Assembly (NCBI RefSeq): GCF_040676675.1
Contig: NZ_JBFAPK010000005.1
Coordinates: forward strand, 124,001-188,000
Direction: 5' to 3'
From: JBFAPK01 sp040676675
Lineage (GTDB): Bacteria; Actinomycetota; Actinomycetes; Mycobacteriales; Micromonosporaceae
DNA length: 64,000 nucleotides
Shown here: one piece after another, positions 1 to 8,633 of the stretch
How the letters are laid out: the number at the start of each line of letters is the position of its first letter
Position numbering within the stretch: position 1 is the stretch's first letter
Notes under the pieces: model-generated
Told to the model about the DNA's origin: nothing
What the model saw: only the letters and a program-made list of their open reading frames with translations
Databases searched by the model: none
Position numbers and translations under genes: made by a program

Positions 1-1797
1 CGGCACGAGGTCGAGCAGCTTGTCGAAGTCGACGGTGTGCAGCTTGAGCGAGACGACCGGGTCGTGGTCGTCGGTCAGGTGCAGCTCACCGGCGTCCTGC
101 TCGATCTTGCGGAGCCGGTTGAGCACCAGGGTGTTCTCGTAGCCGGGGATCGGCGAGGCGATCGAACCGAAGTTCAGCGCGTGCAGCTTCGCGGCGGTCA
201 GGTTGTGCAGCGCCGGCACCTCGGGCACCAGGGCGCCGAGCAGGATGGTCTTGACCAGCTTGTCGTCGAGCTGGAACTGGGTGTGTCCGGTCGCCCGGTC
301 CTCGTCGATGCCGTTGAGCGCGAGCAGGATCGGTCGCAGCTTGCGCAGGTAGAGCGTGCGGGCCGCCTCGAACTGCTGGCGCAGCTTGGGGCGGTCGGGC
401 AGTTCGCCGTGCAAGACCAGCGGGTCGAAGAGGGCGGCGACGCCGATCAGGTCGTTGACCTTCAGGGTGTCCCGCCGGTCGACCAGCAGTTCGGTCATCA
501 CCTTCAGCGCGGTGCGTTCCCGTTGCAGCGCCTGCGAGAGCGCAACGAGGGTCGCCACCAGCGCGGGCGAGAACGGATAGAGCTGCCGGAACGAGGTGGC
601 GTCGGAACCGATGCCGGCGTCGCCGTACTGTGCGCCGAGCAGCAGCGTGTCCCAGACCTCGCGGTTGTGCCGTACGGCGGCGAAGGCATTGTCGATGACC
701 GCCCGGGCCGCGTCGTCGTTCGGCTTGAGCAGCCGCTTCTCGGTGATCTCGGGCAGGTTCGTGTCGGCCAGCACGATCTGGCCGAACCGCCCCTGGGCGC
801 TGCGCATCACATCCGCCAGCGCCTCCCGCTCGGTACCGCCGACCTGCGGGCCGAGGAACTCCTCCAGGTTGCGTTGCCGCGCCACGAACGACACCAGCGG
901 CAGCGGCCGGGCCTCGTCGGCCGACTCGATCAGCTTGTTGAGCTTGGCGCCCTCGGTGTTGACGAAGGTGTGGTCGGCGATCCGCCCGGAGAGCCAGAGG
1001 ATCAGCTCGTCGAGGAAGAGCACGATGGCGTCGTACCCGAGGCTCTTGGCGTGCCGGGTGATGACGGCGAGGCCGGTGTCCAGGTCAAGGTATTCGCCGC
1101 TGTGCACCGCGCCCCGGAAGAACGCGGCGGTCAGCGCGCTGACCAGCGTGTCGCGGTCCTTGGTGCCGGGCGGCTGCGCGGCTGCCTCGGCGTACCGCTG
1201 CGCGGTCCAGCCCTCGGCCTGGGCCCGCAGCGCGGCGAGCCCGCCCCCGACCGCGCCAGGCGCGGTGCCGCCGTCGCGCAGCGCGGCGAAGAACTTGTCG
1301 TCGCCGAGGGTGCGCCGCAGGTCGGCCGCGTTCTCCAGCAGGGCGTCCGACCGGTGTACGGCGGGTACGGGCGCCTCGGGGTGCGCCGCGGTGACCTGGC
1401 GCAGGTAGCCCTCCAGGATTGCCTGCTCGACCGAGCGGGCGTCGAGCATGTGCAGCGTGAGGGTGAGGAACTTCCGCTCCGGCAGCCACGGGTCGGCGGC
1501 GACGACCGGACCGGCGAGCCCGGGGATCTTCCGGGCGTCCGGGTTGTGCCGCAGGATCTCCCGCAGCACGGCCATGAAGTGCGACTTGCCGGAGCCGAAC
1601 GAGCCGTGCAGGAACATCGCCTGGGAGCGTGCGGTGGTGACGGCGTGCCCGATCCGCTGTAGCGCGGTGGCGAAGTTGTCCCGGAGCTGATCGGTGACGA
1701 CGTACCGGTCCAGGTCGGCTCCTTCGGCCGCCTTGACCACGAAATCGCCCTCGCCGACCGAGGTCGGGATATCGATCAATTCGCGCAGCAGCGTCAC
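1..1797 (-). CDS. pglY: BREX-2 / Pgl system ATPase PglY (5' part, runs off left edge)
   Basis: This is the N-terminal 599 codons of a large P-loop ATPase. It is open to the window edge, so the C-terminus lies outside. A Walker A motif GSFGSGKS sits at residues 65-72, and a Walker B-like run IVLFLDEL sits near residues 258-265. PglY is normally about 1,200 residues and works with PglZ, PglX and PglW in phage growth limitation (BREX type 2). The GTG start at 1797 is preceded by GGGGAGGA at good spacing. It lies 156 bases downstream of a zinc-finger gene on the same strand, and pglX and pglW lie further upstream. The family call rests on the ATPase motifs and this neighbourhood. pglZ would be expected next to the left but cannot be seen. 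Confidence 0.87.
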   Translation of the reverse strand, partial: MTLLRELIDIPTSVGEGDFVVKAAEGADLDRYVVTDQLRDNFATALQRIGHAVTTARSQAMFLHGSFGSGKSHFMAVLREILRHNPDARKIPGLAGPVVAADPWLPERKFLTLTLHMLDARSVEQAILEGYLRQVTAAHPEAPVPAVHRSDALLENAADLRRTLGDDKFFAALRDGGTAPGAVGGGLAALRAQAEGWTAQRYAEAAAQPPGTKDRDTLVSALTAAFFRGAVHSGEYLDLDTGLAVITRHAKSLGYDAIVLFLDELILWLSGRIADHTFVNTEGAKLNKLIESADEARPLPLVSFVARQRNLEEFLGPQVGGTEREALADVMRSAQGRFGQIVLADTNLPEITEKRLLKPNDDAARAVIDNAFAAVRHNREVWDTLLLGAQYGDAGIGSDATSFRQLYPFSPALVATLVALSQALQRERTALKVMTELLVDRRDTLKVNDLIGVAALFDPLVLHGELPDRPKLRQQFEAARTLYLRKLRPILLALNGIDEDRATGHTQFQLDDKLVKTILLGALVPEVPALHNLTAAKLHALNFGSIASPIPGYENTLVLNRLRKIEQDAGELHLTDDHDPVVSLKLHTVDFDKLLDLVP

Positions 1798-1953
1798 GCC
1801 GTGTCCTCCCCAGGCTTCCCAGCGTGCCCACGCTACCCATCGAGGCGGCGATGCGGTATCCGGATTGGACGGTTCCATTTCGCCCTGGCGGCTTTGCCGC
1901 ACTGGCCGGCGAACCGTCCGGCATCGGCTGAACGTCGGAGTTCCCGCAGGCCG

Positions 1954-4101
1954 TCATCGTTCTTCCGGCAGGCCCAGATTTTCCGGCAAGCCAAGGGCGC
2001 GCAGGGCGGCGGGCAGGTCGACGGCCTCGGCGAGCGGGCGTACGCCGCCGTCGCCGCCCGTGACGCGGACGGCACAGCGGTTCCGGGCGAACCAAACCGT
2101 GACGGTCTGGCCGGCGTGCCGGGCGGCGAGCCGCTCCAGCGCCGGCACCGGGTCGACGCCGAGCGGTGCGGCGGGCGCGGCCGGCACGGGGACGGCATGC
2201 TCCGGTTCGGCCGGTACCGTCCCGGCGAGCGCGCCGTCGAGATACTCCAGGAAGTAGGCGACGGCCGCCGCCACGCCCGGGCAGTGCGGAGCGTCGGGCC
2301 GCTCGGGTTCGGCGTCCCGGGGCAGCAGGTCGACCGACCAGCGCACCCCGTCGAGGCGTACCGGGTCGCCGGCGTTCCGGCGCAGGTCGCAGACGCTGAC
2401 CAGCAGGGCCAGGTCCAGCCCGAGGACGAGCCGGACCAGCTCCGCCAGCGGCGGCACCTCGGGCGGGTCGGCCACCACCAGCAGCCGGGCGGCGGGCAGA
2501 CCACGACCGGCCGAGCGGACGTACTCGCCGACCGGGTCGGCGCCGCGCCAGGGCAGGGTGACGTGCCCGTCCCGCAGGTCCGGCCCGATCTCGTGGCCGC
2601 CGTCGGCCTCGGTCAGCTCCTCCGGGCGTACGCCGAGCACGGCCGCCCAGGAGCCGAGCCGGTACCGCTGCGGCAGCCGGACCACCGGCTGCCCGCCGGG
2701 GTGGGTGGCGACCAGCGGGGCGACCTCCGCCGTGCCGGCCCGCCAGGTCAGGTGCAGCACCCGGTGCCGCAGGTCCGTCATGGTCACCACGACCGCCTGG
2801 TGCAGCCGGTGGCTTCCGCCGCAGGTCGGGCAGGGCAGCGACGAGGTACGCATGCCGGCCCCGCCGCAGTCGGCGCACGCGGGGTCGGGGGCGGCGCGAC
2901 CGGCCAGGCAGGAGCAGGTGCGCAGCCGGCTGCCGGGCCGGCAGTCCGGGCAGGGGCGCGACGGGATCGGCTCGCCGAGCCAGCCCGGCGCGGGCGGCTC
3001 CGCGCCCCGGCGCAGCGGCACCCGCTCGCGGCGGACGATCTGGCCGGTCGGCTGCTCGACCAGCGTCTCGATCGGATCGCCGGGGCGCAGGCTGGTGTGC
3101 CACCAGCGGCCGTCGCGCCAGATCGCCTGCGCGCCGGGCAGCTCCGCGCCGCTGAGCCGATCGACGCAGTCGGCGAGGACGCGGCGTTCGATCTGGTCGG
3201 CGTCGACCGCCGGGACCGCGAACCAGCCGGTAGCCGGGCCGGCGCCCAGGGCCGGGCCGGGCGGCGCGAGCCGGTGAGCGGGCGCGGTCAGCCCGCGGGC
3301 GCCGAGCCCGTCGAGGGCCTCGGCCACGTCGGTGGCGGCCAGCGCCGCCGGCAGCCGCGCGGCCCAGGCTCGGGTCTTCGCGGGTACGGGGCCGCCGGGC
3401 ACCTCGTACCGGACGTCCCAGCCGAGCGTGCCGTACTCCCGGCGTGCCTCCACCACCAGGTCCAGCAGGAGCAGCTGGGCGACGTGGCAGAGCCGGGCCA
3501 GCCGGGCGTCCGGGTCGGGCGCGGGCGGCGCGGTGGAGCGGCCGATCAGGACGCGCCACGGGTCGCGGTCCTCCGCGACGATGGCGAGGGCCTCCAGCTC
3601 GTACCGGCGCGCCTCGGGCAGGTCGGGGCGCCAGGCGCGGGGTAGCCGCAGGGTCAGCGGCTCGGGGGTCACGGCGGCGCCGACGGTGGCGGCGAGTTCG
3701 CGTACCCGGGGAGTCAGCTCCACCACCCAGCGGCCCGACGGGTCCGGGCGGGGGTCGAGCGCACCGGGCACGACCTGCGCGGACGCGACCGCGCCGGTGT
3801 CGGCGTTGGCCACGGTCAGCACGAGCTGCGCGCGGCGCCGGCCGCGCCGGTGGCAGCGTACGCACTCGGTCGCGACGGTGCCGGCGCCCCGGCAGACCTC
3901 GCACTCCCGGTACGCCTCGCGGCGCCCGGCCAGGTCGCGATCCGCCTCGTCCACGAGGAACCGGTCTCCGCCCTCCGTGCAGCGGCACGGCCGCAGGCGG
4001 AAGCTCAGCTCCTCGCAGTCCGGACAGGTGATCGTCATCGGCGCGGTCGCCACCGGGGCGGTCGACGCGGGCTCGCCGGTCGACGCAGGCTCGCCGGTCA
4101 T
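1954..4101 (-). CDS. Multi-zinc-finger protein with DnaJ-like CxxCxGxG motifs, upstream of pglY
   Basis: The protein has about 715 residues and I cannot assign it to a named family. Near the N-terminus there are cysteine pairs at residues 26/29, 39/41, 67/70 and 80/83. A second cluster lies around residues 384-430 and includes CADCGGAG and CPTCGGSH, which resemble the DnaJ zinc-binding centre. No J-domain is visible. The rest is acidic and soluble with no membrane segment. The ATG at 4101 overlaps the stop of a 29-codon ORF (ATGA) and has GAGG upstream. Other possible starts are ATG 4038 and ATG 4233; the latter has the strongest Shine-Dalgarno (AAAGGAG) but its frame has poor codon bias. Its position between pglX and pglY on the same strand suggests a role with the defence genes, but this is inference. 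Confidence 0.75.
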   Translation of the reverse strand: MTGEPASTGEPASTAPVATAPMTITCPDCEELSFRLRPCRCTEGGDRFLVDEADRDLAGRREAYRECEVCRGAGTVATECVRCHRRGRRRAQLVLTVANADTGAVASAQVVPGALDPRPDPSGRWVVELTPRVRELAATVGAAVTPEPLTLRLPRAWRPDLPEARRYELEALAIVAEDRDPWRVLIGRSTAPPAPDPDARLARLCHVAQLLLLDLVVEARREYGTLGWDVRYEVPGGPVPAKTRAWAARLPAALAATDVAEALDGLGARGLTAPAHRLAPPGPALGAGPATGWFAVPAVDADQIERRVLADCVDRLSGAELPGAQAIWRDGRWWHTSLRPGDPIETLVEQPTGQIVRRERVPLRRGAEPPAPGWLGEPIPSRPCPDCRPGSRLRTCSCLAGRAAPDPACADCGGAGMRTSSLPCPTCGGSHRLHQAVVVTMTDLRHRVLHLTWRAGTAEVAPLVATHPGGQPVVRLPQRYRLGSWAAVLGVRPEELTEADGGHEIGPDLRDGHVTLPWRGADPVGEYVRSAGRGLPAARLLVVADPPEVPPLAELVRLVLGLDLALLVSVCDLRRNAGDPVRLDGVRWSVDLLPRDAEPERPDAPHCPGVAAAVAYFLEYLDGALAGTVPAEPEHAVPVPAAPAAPLGVDPVPALERLAARHAGQTVTVWFARNRCAVRVTGGDGGVRPLAEAVDLPAALRALGLPENLGLPEER

Positions 4102-4187
4102 CGGGGCAGCCTCGACGAGGCGAACGGCCGCGCGGCGGTCGCGTCGGCGGCGGTGAAGGGCAGGTGTGCCACGTACCGGGGGCTCAT
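4098..4187 (-). CDS. Possible 29-residue coupled leader ORF
   Basis: This short ORF begins MSPRYVAHLPFT. Its TGA overlaps the ATG of the zinc-finger gene (ATGA at 4101-4098). Nearly every codon ends in G or C, as in real genes here, and unlike the alternative frame that would extend the downstream gene. It may be a leader peptide that couples translation, or the true N-terminus of the zinc-finger protein separated by a frameshift. No homologue is known to me. Confidence 0.42.
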   Translation of the reverse strand: MSPRYVAHLPFTAADATAARPFASSRLPR

Positions 4188-4251
4188 CGCTCGCCCACCC
4201 CCGGGGTACCGGAATTCGCGCGCACGACAGCATCGCTCCTTTCTCGAATCT

Positions 4252-4286
4252 GATCTCGCGAAGCGATCTCGGGAATTGATCTCGCG
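4252..4286. repeat. Three 13-bp-spaced direct repeats in a divergent promoter region
   Basis: GATCTCGCG, GATCTCGGG and GATCTCGCG start at 4252, 4265 and 4278, exactly 13 bases apart. They lie between the leftward zinc-finger gene and the rightward XRE regulator. Repeats in such a divergent gap are candidate regulator-binding sites. The gap (about 4188-4469) is also richer in A+T than the genes beside it, as expected for promoters. Confidence 0.5.
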
Positions 4287-4469
4287 GCGGTATTTGATTG
4301 CCGTGGAAGTTGCACGGGCATCGCGCCTTGTCGGTGCCATCTTGTATGGTCAGGGGCACCCTGGCAATAAAAGTGAGCGCGAACGGAACCTGTTTCGGGG
4401 CCGGTGTTTCCGGGTTCCATCGCGGTCGGCGGAATGTTAAAAAATTCGACGGGGAGGGGTGGTTCCGGA

Positions 4470-5351
4470 ATGGCGGAAGATCTGGGTTCGACCGTGCCAC
4501 GGCGGCAACTCGGCCGGACCCTGCGCCAGTTGCGCATCGAGGCGGGGGTGACGCTGGACGCGGCGGCCGAGGTGCTGGAGTGCAGCCGGCAGAAGGTCTG
4601 GCGGATCGAGAGTGGACTCGGCGCGGTGCGCGCCGTGGATGTACGCGCCATGTGCGAGCTGTACGGCGCGACGCCCAAACTGACCAGCGCCCTGCTCGGG
4701 CTCGCCACCGCCACGAAGGACAAGGGCTGGTGGCACGCGTACGGCGACGCCATCCCCGAGTGGTTCGAGCTGTACGTCAGCCTCGAATCCGCCGCCCGCC
4801 GCCTGCGGTTCTTCAACGAGTCGACGATCCCTGGGATGTTGCAGGTTCGCCGTTACGCCCTCGCGGCTTTCGAACACCGGCCGGAGGTGCCCCTCGATGA
4901 GCGGGATCGCCTCGTGGAGGTCCGGTTGCAGCGACAGGCGCTGCTGGACCGTCGACTTCCGCCGGCCCCACGACTGGAGGTCATCCTCTCCGAGGCCGCG
5001 CTACTCCGAACCGTCGGCGACCACCAAACGATGGCCGAGCAGTTGCGCCACCTGCTAACCATTGGCGCGCGGGACAGGGTGGTGGTCCGCGTGCTCCCGT
5101 TCGCCGCCGGGTTGCATCGCGGGTACGAGGCGGGCACCTTCGTCATGCTCGAATTCCCGGCCGGCAATCGGTCGACCCCGGAGCCACCCGTGGTCTACAC
5201 CGAATCGTGGACCGGCGCGCTCTACCTGGACCGGCCGGAGGAGTTCGCGGCCTACGAGAAGGTCTGGGCGAGCCTCGATGAACTGGCGCTGGATGAGGAA
5301 CAATCGAGGTTGCTGATCAACAAGATCCTTGGAGAGGTTCATCATGGTTGA
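4470..5351 (+). CDS. XRE-family transcriptional regulator with DUF5753 (Scr1-type)
   Basis: The protein has 293 residues. An N-terminal helix-turn-helix lies at about residues 10-50 (LRQLRIEAGVTLDAAAEVL). A long DUF5753 domain follows, including the usual motifs FFNESTIPGMLQV and VVRVLPF. These proteins are abundant in actinomycetes and are nearly always followed by a small DUF397 protein, as here; some pairs behave like toxin-antitoxin or developmental switches. ATG 4470 was chosen because GAGGGG lies just upstream and the HTH begins soon after. It overlaps the next gene by 8 bases and is divergent from the zinc-finger gene. Confidence 0.92.
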   Translation: MAEDLGSTVPRRQLGRTLRQLRIEAGVTLDAAAEVLECSRQKVWRIESGLGAVRAVDVRAMCELYGATPKLTSALLGLATATKDKGWWHAYGDAIPEWFELYVSLESAARRLRFFNESTIPGMLQVRRYALAAFEHRPEVPLDERDRLVEVRLQRQALLDRRLPPAPRLEVILSEAALLRTVGDHQTMAEQLRHLLTIGARDRVVVRVLPFAAGLHRGYEAGTFVMLEFPAGNRSTPEPPVVYTESWTGALYLDRPEEFAAYEKVWASLDELALDEEQSRLLINKILGEVHHG

Positions 5352-5538
5352 TCTGACCGAGGCGCGCTGGCACAAGAGCACCCGCAGCGGCACGAACGGC
5401 GGCGAGTGCGTCGAGGTGGCCGACAACCTGCCGGGCGTGGTCGCCGTACGCGACAGCAAGGACCCGGCCGGACCGGCCCTCACCTTCACCTCCACCGCCT
5501 GGGCCGCCTTCATCGACGCGACCCGAACCGCCCGCTGA
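5344..5538 (+). CDS. DUF397 domain-containing protein
   Basis: This 64-residue protein has the DUF397 signature: W-x-KSTRSGTNGGECVEVA near the start, then VAVRDSKDPAGPAL and F-T-AWAAF. Full-length members are 60-80 residues. ATG 5344 lies inside the end of the XRE gene, so translation is probably coupled. It is the usual partner of the preceding DUF5753 regulator. Family membership is secure; the molecular function is not known. Confidence 0.93.
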   Translation: MVDLTEARWHKSTRSGTNGGECVEVADNLPGVVAVRDSKDPAGPALTFTSTAWAAFIDATRTAR

Positions 5539-5559
5539 CGACGTACCCGAAAGCCAACG

Positions 5560-5586
5560 GTGCCCCCGGCGAACCCGCCGGGGCAC
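5560..5586 (+). terminator. Hairpin terminator after the XRE-DUF397 pair
   Basis: GTGCCCCCGGCG and CGCCGGGGCAC form a GC-rich stem (one bulged C) around the loop AACC. TGGTTCTT follows. It begins 22 bases after the DUF397 stop. A hairpin with very similar sequence sits at 26592-26625. Confidence 0.7.
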
Positions 5587-5649
5587 TGGTTCTTCTGCCC
5601 GTGGCGAATAGGACCCACTCGACGCCGCGCGGCTTGGCAGGCTGGGTCC

Positions 5650-6012
5650 ATGGGTCCGGACGGATTCGAGGATCGGCAGCGCCAGCTCACCGACCTGTAC
5701 GCGGCCTTCAACCGGCGAGACGTGCCGGCGCTGCTCGCGGCCATGACGCCCGATGTCGCCTGGCCGAACGGCTGGGAGGGTGGCACCGTGCACGGCCGCG
5801 ACGCGGTGCGCGAGTACTGGACGCGCCAATGGGCCCAGATCGATCCGACGGTCGAGCCGGTCGGCTTCGCGCGAGAGGACGACGGGCGCGTCGCCGTCAC
5901 CGTGCACCAGGTGGTACGCGACCTGGCCGGCGCCATCGTCGCGGAGGGAACAGTCACCCACGTGTGCCGCTTCGCCGGTGACCTCGTCTCGGAGATGGAA
6001 ATCCGCCAGTGA
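5650..6012 (+). CDS. NTF2-like / SnoaL-like domain protein
   Basis: This 120-residue protein matches the SnoaL/NTF2-like fold: an N-terminal helix LTDLYAAFNRRDVPALLAAM, then DVAWPNGWEGGTVHGRDAVREYW, then beta strands. Such proteins are small barrels that act as enzymes or binding domains; the substrate cannot be told from sequence. ATG 5650 is preferred because the fold starts directly after it. The next gene begins 89 bases downstream and may be a separate unit. Confidence 0.83.
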   Translation: MGPDGFEDRQRQLTDLYAAFNRRDVPALLAAMTPDVAWPNGWEGGTVHGRDAVREYWTRQWAQIDPTVEPVGFAREDDGRVAVTVHQVVRDLAGAIVAEGTVTHVCRFAGDLVSEMEIRQ

Positions 6013-6101
6013 GGCGGGCGGCCGAGTTCGTACCGGTCGCATAGGGTTGAATCGATGACACCCTCAGTTAATCGGCGCAGCCGCGGATTGACGCGGAAGC
6101 C

Positions 6102-6362
6102 ATGACCATCGAGGCCGTGAAGGCGACGATCCGGCAGGGCATCCAGGCCGCCCACGAGGCCGAACAGACGATCAAGCGCACCAACGCCAGCCTCAACGAC
6201 GGCAGGTCACTCGCCCTGGCCACCCTGCATGACAGCGAACACGACGAGGTACGCCAGGCCCGCGCCAAACTCAAGGAAGCCGCCGACGAGATCGAGCTGG
6301 TGCTGCGCCGACTCGCGTCAGCCAAGGCACACGCCCACGCCTACCTCGGAACGCTCGGATGA
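6102..6362 (+). CDS. Small helical protein, first gene of a three-gene operon
   Basis: The protein has 86 residues and I do not recognise it. It is predicted to be almost wholly alpha-helical and rich in Ala, Glu and Lys (for example ARAKLKEAADEIELVLRRL), which suggests a coiled coil. There is no signal peptide or membrane segment. GGAAG precedes the ATG. Its stop overlaps the start of the next gene (ATGA at 6359-6362), so the two are translationally coupled. I infer it partners the following helical protein. Confidence 0.72.
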   Translation: MTIEAVKATIRQGIQAAHEAEQTIKRTNASLNDGRSLALATLHDSEHDEVRQARAKLKEAADEIELVLRRLASAKAHAHAYLGTLG

Positions 6363-7030
6363 GCCAAATCGAGGAGATTGTCGCCCAGCTTCGCAGTGCC
6401 ACCGAGACACTCGACGCGGCCAGCGTCACCGCGCTACGGGCCGAGGCCGACGCCCGGCAGGCGCAGGCACGCTTCGACGAGGCCGGTACCGGCAGCGGCC
6501 ACCGGGACATCACAGCGGCCTTCACCGAAAGCCGTACCGCCGCCGAGAAGGCAGCCAAGGTCGGCCGCCTCATCGCCGAAGCCACCCGACACATCGCCAC
6601 CTACGCCAACACCATCAACCCCGGCTCGATGCCCGGCGGCCAAGCCAGCGAACTCGCCACCCCCTCCGGCGAGCAACTGTTGACGGAGGCGGTGCAACGA
6701 GAGTCGGCCCGAAGGAACGTCGGTTCCTTCCTCGGCACACTGACGCGCAAGGTCGAGGACGTCCAGGACCACACCCAGAAGACCGTGGCCGCGATCAGGA
6801 AGGCGACCGAGTTCATCCGAGGCCCGGACGGGCCGTCGGGTTCGGTTAAGGCTGGCACCACGACCCCGACAGTCGGCACGCCAGCCGGGCAGAGCCCTAA
6901 AATCGATGCACCCGAGGCCGCCGGTCACCTCGTCGTTGTCGGCCTCGTCGCCGGCGTAGCGATTCACCGTTCATACCAGTCGATCCGCAGAGGAATGTCG
7001 AGGTTACGGAAACGTGAGCGTACGGACTGA
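6359..7030 (+). CDS. Helical protein with a C-terminal hydrophobic segment
   Basis: The protein has 223 residues and is not recognised with certainty. Residues 1-150 look helical and Ala/Glu/Arg-rich (IEEIVAQLRSATETLDAAS). A Thr/Pro/Gly-rich stretch follows, and then a hydrophobic segment LVVVGLVAGVAI near residue 195, ending in a basic tail (RKRERTD). This could be a tail anchor or a short membrane contact. Its start overlaps the previous gene and its end overlaps the next by 17 bases, so the three form one coupled unit. I infer a small membrane-associated complex; no known function applies. Confidence 0.72.
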   Translation: MSQIEEIVAQLRSATETLDAASVTALRAEADARQAQARFDEAGTGSGHRDITAAFTESRTAAEKAAKVGRLIAEATRHIATYANTINPGSMPGGQASELATPSGEQLLTEAVQRESARRNVGSFLGTLTRKVEDVQDHTQKTVAAIRKATEFIRGPDGPSGSVKAGTTTPTVGTPAGQSPKIDAPEAAGHLVVVGLVAGVAIHRSYQSIRRGMSRLRKRERTD

Positions 7031-7445
7031 GCTGAGCGACCTGATCCGGGCGATGGCCCGGCGTGACTGGGGCACGGTGGACAGGCTGGTGGACGCGTGG
7101 GAGAAGGCGGGGTGGACCGGCGGCGTTCAGATGATCGGTGCGGCTTTCGCCATCCTGGTCAATCGGCGCTTTTCCGCCGGCCACACCCCCACCGATGTCG
7201 CCCGCTTCGTAACCGAGACCCGGGCCCAGTTCCCCGGGGCAGACGAGCTACCAACGTTGGAGATGGAAGGGCTGGTACGCGCCGCCCTGGGTGAGCCGGA
7301 CCTTGCGGAAAGCATCAACCTCGAAAATGCGCTCCAAATTCAGATCGTCGTACTCGGCAAGCTGTTGCAGGACGAGGAGCTGACCGAGCCGCAGCTCGAA
7401 GAGTTCATCGGCGAGGTGGAACGCACGGCCGCGGAGTACATGTAG
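7014..7445 (+). CDS. Hypothetical soluble helical protein, third gene of the operon
   Basis: The protein has 143 residues and a GTG start inside the preceding gene. It is acidic and helical (LIRAMARRDWGTVDRLVDAWEKAG, and ELTEPQLEEFIGEVERTAAEYM at the C-terminus). There is no signal peptide, membrane segment or catalytic motif. I do not recognise the family. Its place at the end of the coupled 6102-7445 cassette is the only functional clue. It converges on the leftward membrane-protein gene, with a 51-base gap. Confidence 0.7.
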   Translation: MSVRTELSDLIRAMARRDWGTVDRLVDAWEKAGWTGGVQMIGAAFAILVNRRFSAGHTPTDVARFVTETRAQFPGADELPTLEMEGLVRAALGEPDLAESINLENALQIQIVVLGKLLQDEELTEPQLEEFIGEVERTAAEYM

Positions 7446-7496
7446 CGACGGCAGCCACGACCTGTTCGCCGGCGTCACTTGAGTTGGAGGGCGACC

Positions 7497-8555
7497 TCAC
7501 GCGTTATCGCTGGCGGTCATGGCCGAATCTGCTGCCTTGGTGGAGCTGAGAACCGCCTCGCGTAGCGGGTGCAGGAAGGGGGCCTGCTGCCACCCGCTGG
7601 GGCCGTACCGGCAGTAGGCATACAGAACGGCGTGGCACCACGCAGACGGGCCCGACAGCCGCAGCGGTTCGACGCCAGCGAAGGTCAGGATGCACGCCGG
7701 ACCATCGATGACGTACTCCAAGGCGGCCTCATGGTCGAACGCCAGCCACCGGCCGTCGATACAGCACCACGTCGTCAGCGGCGTCACCACAACCCGGGCG
7801 TACGCGAACTCGCGCCATTGCGGCCGTGCCAGGTTCGCGGCTCGGGTCTTCGCGATGCTGTTGCCGATGACATTGCCAATCAGCGCGCCGGTGACGACCG
7901 CAGGAGATCCATAGGCGTAGGTCCAGCTCTGCCCGTAGGTAACCGTGGTGCCGTAGAAGCGGGAGTAAAGCAGCGGAGCATCCATATGGATCGCGCCCGG
8001 TCCGAGGAATCCGGGCGCGATTACGGACGGCGGCCCCTCACCCCTGGCGAGTCGCTGGTACAGGTGGATCGCTTCCTGCCAGCCCTGCCGCAGTGCCACG
8101 TCGGACTGGCGCGGTTGGGCTGCACGACGTGGCGGCAGCAGCCGACCCAGCCCGAACGCGAACGCGTAGGCAAGGAGCGCCCATGGGCCGGTGAGGCCGA
8201 CCACGACGACGCATATCCACCGACCGCACGCGAAGCGGTGTCTCGCCCGCCCGTCAACGATCCCGAGGACGAAACCCACGACGCCGGTCACCAACGCGAT
8301 GGCGTAGAGGGCGATAACGATGGCGCCCGTCAACATGGTGGCCCCGTAACACGGTCCGGCCACACCGTCGACCCTGCCGGTTGACGCGGGACCATACTTG
8401 CCGACGCACGACTCGTAGCTCGCGTACACGGGAAGGTAGAAGACCACCAACACCGGCACCACGAGCATCCCGACGGCCGTGACAACCCAGTGCCGTCCGC
8501 CGCGCGGACGGGATATTGGTCGTTCCCCGGCTATGTCCGGGTTAAGCCCACCCAT
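7497..8555 (-). CDS. Multi-pass membrane protein downstream of pglX
   Basis: The protein has 352 residues and is not recognised. Hydrophobic segments lie near residues 24-45 (VVTAVGMLVVPVLVVFYLP), 75-100 and 110-135. A soluble part follows with a glycine-zipper-like stretch (GALIGNVIGNSIAK). ATG 8555 was chosen because GGGGAGG lies 8-9 bases upstream. It starts 78 bases after the pglX stop and reads the same way, so it may be the last gene of that transcript. A membrane partner of a defence system is possible, but there is no direct evidence. Confidence 0.75.
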   Translation of the reverse strand: MGGLNPDIAGERPISRPRGGRHWVVTAVGMLVVPVLVVFYLPVYASYESCVGKYGPASTGRVDGVAGPCYGATMLTGAIVIALYAIALVTGVVGFVLGIVDGRARHRFACGRWICVVVVGLTGPWALLAYAFAFGLGRLLPPRRAAQPRQSDVALRQGWQEAIHLYQRLARGEGPPSVIAPGFLGPGAIHMDAPLLYSRFYGTTVTYGQSWTYAYGSPAVVTGALIGNVIGNSIAKTRAANLARPQWREFAYARVVVTPLTTWCCIDGRWLAFDHEAALEYVIDGPACILTFAGVEPLRLSGPSAWCHAVLYAYCRYGPSGWQQAPFLHPLREAVLSSTKAADSAMTASDNA

Positions 8556-8633
8556 GCGCTGCCTCCCCAAGAATTCACTCCAGCGCTCCGTCGTGGTGCT
8601 CGGTCAGCCGTAGTTGTCGCGGAGATCGAGGCG

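Noticed and set aside
1085..3988. A 967-codon leftward frame overlapping pglY and the zinc-finger gene
   Set aside because: It is out of frame with both, Arg/Pro-rich and without motifs, whereas the two chosen frames show P-loop and zinc motifs.
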